This document shows positions 58,199-64,000 of a stretch of DNA of 64,000 bases, piece by piece. Both the position numbers and the translations under genes were made by a program. This stretch comes from Streptomyces europaeiscabiei (GTDB taxonomy: Bacteria; Actinomycetota; Actinomycetes; Streptomycetales; Streptomycetaceae), in contig NZ_CP107841.1 in assembly GCF_036346855.1 (NCBI RefSeq), positions 6,080,001 to 6,144,000 on the forward strand. Direction: 5' to 3'. Position 1 is the first letter of the stretch. Every line of letters begins with the position of its first letter. The notes below the pieces were generated by a model that worked only from the letters and a program-made list of their open reading frames with translations, searched no databases and was not told where the DNA came from.

Positions 58199-58601
58199 CC
58201 CGAGGCGGGACGACGTGACGTGACGCGGCGTGACGCGGCGTGACGTACTGACGGCGAGACGGCACGGTGCCGACGGCGACGTGGACCGCCTTTGACGGCG
58301 ACAGGGCGCGGCGACACGGCGCGACGGCATGTCGCGACGGCACTGAGATCGCCGCAGTACCCGTGCGGGTACTGCGGCGAAGCCGCCGGGGATTCTTGGG
58401 AGGGCGCCCGGACGGGGCCGAGGGCGCTTGGTGCCGCGGTGCGGCCGCTCGACGCCGCCGCGGGGAATCACCGCGAAGCCGCCTCGCACCGCCGTGAAGC
58501 CGCCCGGTTCGCCAGGGGCCGCCTGGCGCCGCCGGATATCCACCGCCAGGCCTACGGACGCCGCCACGAAGCCGCTCCCGCCCCGCGGCCATAATCGACC
58601 C
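58199..58601. other. Intergenic region with a strong palindrome
   Basis: No gene is supported in these 403 bp. Short GTGACGCGGC repeats follow the SH3b stop. A perfect 15-bp inverted repeat (58349-58363 / 58366-58380, core GCAGTACCCG) has a 2-nt centre. A CATAAT hexamer at 58590-58595 lies 6 nt before the next start codon. Confidence 0.65.
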
Positions 58602-59165
58602 GTGAGCGACATGAGCGACAGATCGAAGAACAACGAGGCGGAGCAGGGGCAGCAGCCGCGAGACCCGCAGGAGCTCCAAGCGTCCCCGGCTTCCCCGAAG
58701 ACCCCCACAGGCCCTCGCCCCGAACCCATCCGCTTCTTCGGGACGACCTGGCTGAACCACGACGGCAACTACACGGCTCGCCGCGCTACCGTCACCGCCG
58801 GCTCGCTCGCCGCCCTGGCCGTCTCCTGCCTGGTGCTGCGCCTGGCCTACGAGGGCCTGCAACTGGCCGCCGTCGGTGGTTTCGTCAGCATCCTGGTCGT
58901 CGTCATGTTCGCCACCTGCAGCGTGCTGGCCTTCGGTCATACCTGGGGAGCCTTCACCAAGCGCCCCGACCCGGCCCGCCAGTCCTCCCTGCGGGGCCTC
59001 CTCACCATCGGCTTCCTCGGCTCCCTGACCGCCTACTTCCTCCGCTCCCTGAAGGAGGCCCCGGGCGAGTCCCGCCACCGCGAGGAATACACCGCGGCCC
59101 GTCGGCAGTACGACCGCCGCACAGCCAAGCGCACGAAGAATCCAGCAAAGCGACGTCGGCCCTAG
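58602..59165 (+). CDS. Hypothetical membrane protein with basic C-terminus
   Basis: A 187-residue protein: hydrophilic N-terminus (DMSDRSKNNEAEQGQQPRD), then FFGTTWLNHDGNYTARRATVTAGS, three membrane helices (about residues 70-145), and an Arg/Lys-rich cytoplasmic tail (RRTAKRTKNPAKRRRP). CATAAT lies 6 nt before the GTG at 58602 and no ribosome site is seen, so it looks leaderless. The function is unknown. Confidence 0.75.
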   Translation: MSDMSDRSKNNEAEQGQQPRDPQELQASPASPKTPTGPRPEPIRFFGTTWLNHDGNYTARRATVTAGSLAALAVSCLVLRLAYEGLQLAAVGGFVSILVVVMFATCSVLAFGHTWGAFTKRPDPARQSSLRGLLTIGFLGSLTAYFLRSLKEAPGESRHREEYTAARRQYDRRTAKRTKNPAKRRRP

Positions 59166-59489
59166 CCGACCGGGGGCGCCGCGCCCGCAACGGGCAAGGG
59201 GAACTGCGCGAGCAACCACGAACCACCCGCACCCGCCCCCCCACACATACCGAGATCGCACCCCTTCCTCCTTTCCCCCTTTCCGCCTTCCCCTCCGCCG
59301 CAACGCGGCCCCCGGCGCAAAGGAAGGAGCGACACCTGGATCGACATGGACTTGGGGTATCGCGATCACGGGGACTCACCACGGAAGCGCACGCCCCCGG
59401 AACCCCCACCTCCGGTCACCCCACCGGGCGCCCGCGCCCCTTCTCGCTCCCGCCGCGCCCCCACGCAACGAACCCGGGCCGCCCCTCCC
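59166..59489. other. Intergenic region with dispersed repeat and pyrimidine tract
   Basis: Holds the inverted form of the GTTGCTCGCGCAGTTCCCC motif (about 59198-59220), then a C/T-rich tract (about 59260-59300) and no supported gene. Confidence 0.6.
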
Positions 59490-59533
59490 TTGACGTCCCA
59501 CCCGCCCTGCGCAATATTCATCGCATGATGAAT
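59490..59533 (+). promoter_or_regulatory. Promoter and operator of the ABC transporter
   Basis: TTGACG (59490-59495), a 17-bp spacer and AATATT (59513-59518) form a good promoter placing the transcript start at the ATG. A perfect dyad ATTCATC-GCAT-GATGAAT (59516-59533) overlaps the -10 and the start codon, ideal for a repressor. Confidence 0.75.
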
Positions 59534-60376
59534 TATTCGCGGAGCGAACCCCCACCCCAACCCACCACTCCCGTCGGCTCCGTCCCCCTCCCCGCCGTCC
59601 ACGCGCAAGCACTCACCGTCGCCCGCGGCCCGCGCACGGTGCTCCACGCCCTCGACTTCGCCGTGCCCCAAGGCCAGATCACCGGCCTCCTCGGCCCCTC
59701 CGGCTGCGGAAAATCCACCCTGATGCGAGCGATCGTCGGAACCCAGGCCAAGGTCACCGGCACCCTGAACGTCCTCGGCCACCCCGCAGGCGATGCCACC
59801 CTCCGCTCCCGCATCGGCTACGTCACCCAGGCTCCCTCCGTGTACGACGACCTGACGGTCAGCCAGAACCTCGCCTACTTCGCCGCGATCCTCGACCCCG
59901 GTCGCTCCGCCGCCGACCGTCGCCACGAGAACGTCACCCGGGCCATCGCCGACGTCGACCTCACCACCCACGCCGACGCCCTCGCCGGCAACCTCTCCGG
60001 CGGCCAACGCAGCCGTGTCTCCCTGGCCGTGGCCCTTCTCGGCACCCCCGAACTCCTGGTTCTCGACGAACCCACCGTCGGCCTGGACCCCGTCCTGCGC
60101 CGCGAACTCTGGACCCTCTTCCACACCATCGCCACCGAACGCCGGGCCACCCTCCTGATCTCCTCCCACGTCATGGACGAGGCCGAGCGCTGCCACCGCC
60201 TCCTCCTCATGCGCGAGGGCGAGATCCTCGCCGACGACACCCCCGAGGCCCTCCGCACCCGCACCCAGGCGGAAACAGTCGAAGCGGCCTTCCTCCGCCT
60301 GGTCGACGAGGCCACCGCGACCACACCCACGGCCGCGACCGGGACCGACGCACACCACAAGGAGCCGGCGCGATGA
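59525..60376 (+). CDS. ABC-2 type transporter, ATP-binding protein
   Basis: A 283-residue ATPase: Walker A GLLGPSGCGKSTLMRAI, Q-loop YVTQAPSVYDDLTVSQN, signature LSGGQRSRVSLAVAL, Walker B ELLVLDEPTVGLDP and the switch His in LISSHVMDEAERC. It works with the permease encoded next. ATG-ATG at 59525 lies under a dyad operator with no ribosome site. The substrate is unknown; drug or lipid export is typical. Confidence 0.93.
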   Translation: MMNYSRSEPPPQPTTPVGSVPLPAVHAQALTVARGPRTVLHALDFAVPQGQITGLLGPSGCGKSTLMRAIVGTQAKVTGTLNVLGHPAGDATLRSRIGYVTQAPSVYDDLTVSQNLAYFAAILDPGRSAADRRHENVTRAIADVDLTTHADALAGNLSGGQRSRVSLAVALLGTPELLVLDEPTVGLDPVLRRELWTLFHTIATERRATLLISSHVMDEAERCHRLLLMREGEILADDTPEALRTRTQAETVEAAFLRLVDEATATTPTAATGTDAHHKEPAR

Positions 60377-61227
60377 CCACGACGACGAACACCGACGCGA
60401 AGAAGATGAAGAAGGCGAAGAAGGCGAAGAAGGGGAAGACGGAGAAGAAGATCGAGTCCACGACCCCCGCAGCCCTTCGCCCCAGGGCGCTCAGCTACTC
60501 CCGTACGACCGCCACAGCCGCCCGAGTCCTCCGACAACTCGGCCACGACCCCCGCACGATCGCCCTGCTGATCCTCATCCCGTGCGTGATGCTGTTCCTG
60601 CTGCGCTACGTCTTCGACGGCAACCCACGCGTCTTCGACTCCATCGGCGCCTCGCTCCTCGGCATCTTCCCGCTGATCACGATGTTCCTGGTGACCTCGA
60701 TCGCGACCCTGCGCGAACGCACCTCGGGCACCCTGGAACGACTCCTCTCCATGCCCCTGGGCAAGGGAGACCTCATCGCCGGCTACGCCCTGGCCTTCGG
60801 CACCCTGGCGATCATCCAGTCCGCCCTCGCCACGGGTCTGGCCGTCTGGTTCCTCGACCTGGACGTCACCGGCTCCCCCTGGCTCCTCCTGGTCGTCGCC
60901 CTCCTAGACGCCCTACTGGGAACCGCCCTCGGCCTCTTCGTCTCGGCCTTCGCCTCCTCCGAGTACCAGGCCGTCCAGTTCATGCCGGCCGTGATCTTCC
61001 CCCAGCTCCTCCTCTGCGGCCTGTTCACCCCCCGCCCCGACATGCACCCCGCCCTGGAAGCCGTCTCGAACGTCCTCCCCATGTCCTACGCCGTCGACGG
61101 CATGAACGAAGTCCTCCTCCACACCGACATGACCGCCACGTTCGTACGCGACATCGCGATCGTCGCCGGCTGTGCCCTCCTGGTCCTCACCCTCGGAGCG
61201 GCCACCTTGAAGCGCCGGACGGCCTGA
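60373..61227 (+). CDS. ABC-2 type transporter, permease
   Basis: A 284-residue permease of the ABC-2 family with six membrane helices (about residues 65-280; PLITMFLVTSIATLRERTSGTLERLLSMPLGKGDLIAGY, then AVQFMPAVIFPQLLLCGLFTPR). The N-terminal 30 residues are unusually Lys-rich (KKMKKAKKAKKGKTEKK), probably cytoplasmic. It overlaps the ATPase gene by ATGA, so the two proteins are made together. Confidence 0.93.
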   Translation: MTTTTNTDAKKMKKAKKAKKGKTEKKIESTTPAALRPRALSYSRTTATAARVLRQLGHDPRTIALLILIPCVMLFLLRYVFDGNPRVFDSIGASLLGIFPLITMFLVTSIATLRERTSGTLERLLSMPLGKGDLIAGYALAFGTLAIIQSALATGLAVWFLDLDVTGSPWLLLVVALLDALLGTALGLFVSAFASSEYQAVQFMPAVIFPQLLLCGLFTPRPDMHPALEAVSNVLPMSYAVDGMNEVLLHTDMTATFVRDIAIVAGCALLVLTLGAATLKRRTA

Positions 61228-61343
61228 CGCACACCAGCCACCCCGTCCACCTGACATCCCGCCCACCGGACAGCGCAGCCGAACCGCCACCCCCGGTGCG
61301 AGGATGGACCTAGGACGACGCACCCCCGGAGGGCACCCGCACC

Positions 61344-62156
61344 ATGAGCCAGAAAGTCGCAGTCCTCGGCACCGGCAAGATCGGCGAGGCCCTTCTCAGC
61401 GGCATGATCCGGGCCGGCTGGGCGCCCGCGGACCTCCTGGTCACGGCCCGCCGACCCGAACGCGCCGAAGAGCTCCGCACCCGCTACGGCGTCACCCCGG
61501 TCACCAACGCCGAGGCCGCGAAGACCGCCGACACGCTCATCCTCACGGTCAAGCCTCAGGACATGGCCACCCTCCTCGACGAACTCGCCCCGCACACCCC
61601 CGCCGACCGCCTGGTCGTCAGCGGCGCGGCGGGAATCCCCACCTCCTTCTTCGAGGAGCGCCTGGCCGCAGGCACCCCCGTCGTCCGTGTCATGACGAAC
61701 ACCCCCGCCCTGGTCGATGAGGCCATGTCCGTCATCTCCGCCGGCAGCCACGCGAGCGAGGCCGATCTCGCGCACGCCGAAGAGATCTTCGGCGCCGTCG
61801 GCAAGACACTTCGCGTCCCCGAGTCCCAGCAGGACGCCTGCACGGCTCTCTCCGGCTCCGGCCCGGCGTACTTCTTCTACCTGGTCGAAGCCATGACCGA
61901 CGCCGGCATCCTCCTCGGCCTGCCCCGGGACAAGGCCCACGACCTGATCGTCCAGTCCGCCATCGGCGCGGCCACGATGCTCCGCGACAGCGGCGAACAC
62001 CCCGTCAAGCTCCGCGAGAACGTCACCTCTCCCGCCGGCACGACGATCAGTGCCATCCGCGAACTCGAGAACCACGGAGTACGCGCCGCACTGATCGCCG
62101 CCCTGGAGGCCGCCCGCGACCGCAGCCGCCAACTGGCCTCCGGCAACAACAGCTGA
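61344..62156 (+). CDS. proC: Pyrroline-5-carboxylate reductase
   Basis: ProC reduces pyrroline-5-carboxylate to proline with NAD(P)H. The 270-residue protein has the nucleotide motif VAVLGTGKIGEALLSGM, ILTVKPQDM, VRVMTNTPALVDEAM and the C-terminal signature SGSGPAYFFYLVEAMTDAGILLGLPRDKA. CGGAGGGC precedes ATG 61344. It converges on trpS with 12 bp between the stop codons. Confidence 0.95.
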   Translation: MSQKVAVLGTGKIGEALLSGMIRAGWAPADLLVTARRPERAEELRTRYGVTPVTNAEAAKTADTLILTVKPQDMATLLDELAPHTPADRLVVSGAAGIPTSFFEERLAAGTPVVRVMTNTPALVDEAMSVISAGSHASEADLAHAEEIFGAVGKTLRVPESQQDACTALSGSGPAYFFYLVEAMTDAGILLGLPRDKAHDLIVQSAIGAATMLRDSGEHPVKLRENVTSPAGTTISAIRELENHGVRAALIAALEAARDRSRQLASGNNS

Positions 62157-62168
62157 CGGCGCCCGCGG

Positions 62169-63164
62169 TCAGCCGACCAGCAGACCGATCGCCCGATACG
62201 CCTCATCCACCCTCGGGCGAGCCATCCCTCTGGCCTTCTCCGCACCCAACCGCAGCACCCCCTCGACATACGCAGGATCCGCGCACAACTCCTTGTGCCT
62301 CTCCTGTACGGGCCTGAGGAGCTCGACCACGGCCTCTGCGGTGTCCTTCTTCAGTGCTCCGTACGATTCATATACACCGCTCAGGTCCTCGGGGTTCCCA
62401 CCCTCACAGGCAGCGAGGATCTCCAGCAGATTCGCGAGCCCCGGCCGCTCCTCCCGGTCGTAGACGACGTCACGCCCGCTGTCGGTCACGGCCCGCATGA
62501 CCTTCTTCCGTACCACGTCCGGCTCGTCCAGCAGATAGACGATCCCCGGCCCGACGTCGTCGGTCTTCCCCATCTTCGACGTCGGGTCCTGCAGATTCAT
62601 CACCCGGGCCCCGACCTTCGGAGGAGTGGCCCGCGGCACCACGAAGGTCTGCCCGTACCGCTGGTTGAACCGCACCGCCAGATCGCGCGTCAGCTCCACA
62701 TGCTGCGTCTGGTCATCGCCCACGGGCACCTCGTCGGTCCCGTAGGCCAGGATGTCCGCAGCCATCAGCACGGGATACGTCAGCAGCGACAGCCGGACAC
62801 TCCCGCCCCGCTCCCGCTCCCGCGCCGCCTTCTCCTTGTACTGGATCATCCGCCGCATCTCGCCGTCCGTGGCCACGCACTCCAGCAGATACGACAACCG
62901 CGCGTGCTCATCCACATGACTCTGCACGAAGACGGTGCACAGCTCCGGATCCAGTCCCGACGCCAGCAACAGGCTCGCCGCCTGTCGGCTGAGCCTGCGC
63001 ACCCGCGCCGGATCGTGGTCCACGGTCAGCGCGTGCAGATCCACGACGCAGAACAACGCGTCCGTCCCGTGCTGATCGACCTCGGCCCACCGCCGTACGG
63101 CTCCCAGGTAGTTCCCCAGCGTCAGATGCCCTGTCGGCTTGACTCCACTGAAGACCCGTGTCAT
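62169..63164 (-). CDS. trpS: Tryptophanyl-tRNA synthetase
   Basis: A 331-residue class Ic synthetase: FSGVKPTGHLTLGNYLGA (HIGH-like), FVQSHVDEHARLSYLLEC, PVGDDQTQHVELTRDLAVRFN, and SKMGKTDDV (KMSKS-like). GAGGTGG precedes ATG 63164. It is preceded by a Trp leader peptide and attenuator, as reported for the indolmycin-resistant Streptomyces enzyme (trpRS1), so it is probably an inducible second synthetase rather than the housekeeping one. That role is inferred. Confidence 0.94.
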   Translation of the reverse strand: MTRVFSGVKPTGHLTLGNYLGAVRRWAEVDQHGTDALFCVVDLHALTVDHDPARVRRLSRQAASLLLASGLDPELCTVFVQSHVDEHARLSYLLECVATDGEMRRMIQYKEKAARERERGGSVRLSLLTYPVLMAADILAYGTDEVPVGDDQTQHVELTRDLAVRFNQRYGQTFVVPRATPPKVGARVMNLQDPTSKMGKTDDVGPGIVYLLDEPDVVRKKVMRAVTDSGRDVVYDREERPGLANLLEILAACEGGNPEDLSGVYESYGALKKDTAEAVVELLRPVQERHKELCADPAYVEGVLRLGAEKARGMARPRVDEAYRAIGLLVG

Positions 63165-63225
63165 CTCTCCACCTCCTGATCGGGACCGCCGCCACCGGCC
63201 GGCCGTCCCTCAGGAGGGAGATACG

Positions 63226-63288
63226 AAAACGGCCGCCGGGGCGGCGGCCGTCGAGTACATACGTGCGTACGGCCGCCTTCAGGCGGCC
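63226..63288 (-). promoter_or_regulatory. trpS transcription attenuator
   Basis: Four segments on the minus strand: 1 (63282-63288), 2 (63269-63277), 3 (63243-63251) and 4 (63229-63237). Segments 1:2, 2:3 and 3:4 can pair perfectly; 3:4 (ACGGCCGCC / GGCGGCCGT) followed by TTTCG is the terminator, and 2:3 is the antiterminator. Confidence 0.88.
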
Positions 63289-63320
63289 CACCACTGCTGG
63301 TGACACGTACGCGTAGTCAT
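63279..63320 (-). CDS. Tryptophan-rich leader peptide of trpS
   Basis: A 13-residue ORF, MTTRTCHQQWWAA, with tandem TGG codons at positions 10-11, directly followed by the attenuator. TAGCCT (63328-63333) lies 7 nt before the ATG, so this leader peptide itself is probably translated from a leaderless transcript. Its stop codon lies in the loop of hairpin 1:2. Ribosome stalling at the Trp codons when charged tRNA-Trp is scarce would uncover segment 2. Confidence 0.88.
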   Translation of the reverse strand: MTTRTCHQQWWAA

Positions 63321-63361
63321 GGACGCCAGGCTACGCCCGTGGGGGACCGCACGACGGCGAG

Positions 63362-63390
63362 TTGACACACCCAGAGCCGGTACGTAGTGT
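63362..63390 (+). promoter_or_regulatory. rRNA operon promoter P1
   Basis: TTGACA (63362-63367), a 17-bp spacer and TAGTGT (63385-63390): a perfect -35 with optimal spacing, about 600 bp upstream of 16S rRNA. Confidence 0.85.
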
Positions 63391-63565
63391 TCTCCGGGTT
63401 GTCCGACGTGAGCGCCGACCTCGGTCGGTCCCCGGACAGCCATTCGCAGGTAACCACCAACAACCGACGACCCGTCGTCGTGTCATTGGCGTGCGTATTT
63501 GCGAAATGAGGAATCCGCGTTCGAAAGGACGCAGCCCCCGATTAGCTCGGGAGCCGGGAATCCGC

Positions 63566-63733
63566 TAAAGTCTCACTCGTCGGAACGGCCCAACAGCCGC
63601 GAAGACAACGCCCGCTGACTGGGAATCAGGCCCGAAAGGATCTGATAGAGTCGGAACCGCCGGAAAGGGAAACGCGAAAGCGGGAACCTGGAAAGCACCG
63701 AGGAAATCGGATCGGAAAACGATCTGATAGAGT
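63566..63733 (+). promoter_or_regulatory. rRNA operon promoters P2-P4 (candidates)
   Basis: Three -10 hexamers: TAAAGT (63566), TAGAGT (63646) and TAGAGT (63728). The last two lie in identical GATCTGATAGAGTCGGAA contexts exactly 82 bp apart. None has a good -35 box. This resembles the multi-promoter layout of Streptomyces rrn operons. Confidence 0.65.
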
Positions 63734-63810
63734 CGGAAACGCAAGACCGAAGGGAAACTGCCCGGAGGAAAGCCCGAGAGTAGCTTGGGTGAGTACAAAG
63801 GAAGCGTCCG

Positions 63811-63993
63811 TTCCTTGAGAACTCAACAGCGTGCCAAAAATCAACGCCAGATATGTTGATACCCCGTCCGCCGAAACTTTTCGGTGGTCGAGGTTCCTTT
63901 GAAGTAAAACACAGCGAGGACGCTGTGAACGGTCGGGCTTATTCCGCCTGACTGTTCCGCTCTCGTGGTGTCGACCCGATTACGGGTAAACAT
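63811..63993 (+). other. rRNA leader with antitermination and processing elements
   Basis: Contains a boxA-like TTGAGAACTCAACAG (63815-63829), a CCGAAA/TTTCGG hairpin (about 63871-63885) and an ACAGCG-AGGA-CGCTGT hairpin (63911-63926), then sequence leading into 16S that should form the 5' half of the RNase III processing stem. Confidence 0.7.
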
Positions 63994-64000
63994 TCACGGA
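63994..64000 (+). rRNA. 16S rRNA, first bases only
   Basis: The window ends with TCACGGA, the conserved 5' end of Streptomyces 16S rRNA, which normally continues with GAGTTTGATCC. The rest of the operon lies beyond the window. Confidence 0.75.

Overview
The window is a high-GC actinobacterial chromosome segment, almost certainly from a Streptomyces. The sigE-cseA-cseB-cseC envelope-stress operon, lsr2, clpC, disA-radA, many GTG and GTGA/ATGA-coupled starts, and strong third-position GC bias all point there. Most of it is conserved core chromosome. The accessory material is a decayed TnpB-type insertion sequence, a broken NACHT/LRR-like gene, and many GC-rich intergenic repeats.

Layout. Bases 1-2.9 kb hold a leftward folate cluster (folP, an NTF2-like protein, folB, folK, DUF3180). 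Bases 3-11 kb hold an MprF-like DUF2156 membrane protein, a membrane-anchored esterase, a low-complexity Ala/Glu-rich membrane protein and two bacterial PH-domain proteins. Bases 11-15.5 kb hold an orphan nuoD facing a MidA/NDUFAF7-type methyltransferase, then a NarL-type two-component pair. Bases 15.5-17.1 kb are the IS with a twice-frameshifted tnpB, whose right end supplies the stop codon of a neighbouring PLP lyase. Bases 18.5-24 kb are a rightward, translationally coupled cofactor operon: a DUF2520 (PanG-like) protein, panC, nadB, nadC, coaX. Bases 24-30.5 kb hold small proteins, a BlaI-type repressor, an N-acetylglutamate synthase-like GNAT, lsr2 and clpC. Bases 30.6-31.7 kb hold the broken NACHT/LRR remnant.

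Bases 32-35.5 kb hold an M23 peptidase and a TetR/MFS efflux pair with a large nested operator. Bases 35.7-39.5 kb are sigE-cseABC. Bases 39.5-46 kb hold mutY, a luciferase-like oxidoreductase, a Ser/Gly-rich membrane protein, disA (c-di-AMP synthase) and radA. Bases 46-53 kb hold a secreted hydrolase, an unusual sigma-like / zinc anti-sigma-like / membrane / BACON fusion protein, a Cys-rich conserved protein divergent from ppx, a TIM-barrel isomerase and a TetR regulator. Bases 53-59 kb hold ilvD, a PQQ-propeller Ser/Thr kinase, a leaderless-secretion SH3b protein and a small membrane protein. Bases 59.5-62 kb hold an ABC-2 transporter with an operator on its start codon, and proC. The window ends with trpS, preceded by a readable Trp attenuator (leader peptide MTTRTCHQQWWAA), and a tandem-promoter rRNA leader that reaches the first bases of 16S rRNA.

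Two patterns cut across the window. Many genes (at least 15) have a TAnnnT -10 hexamer 6-8 nt before the start codon and no Shine-Dalgarno sequence, so they look leaderless. A family of GC-rich palindromes containing a GCAGTTCCCCGCGCCCC-type core sits repeatedly at gene ends.
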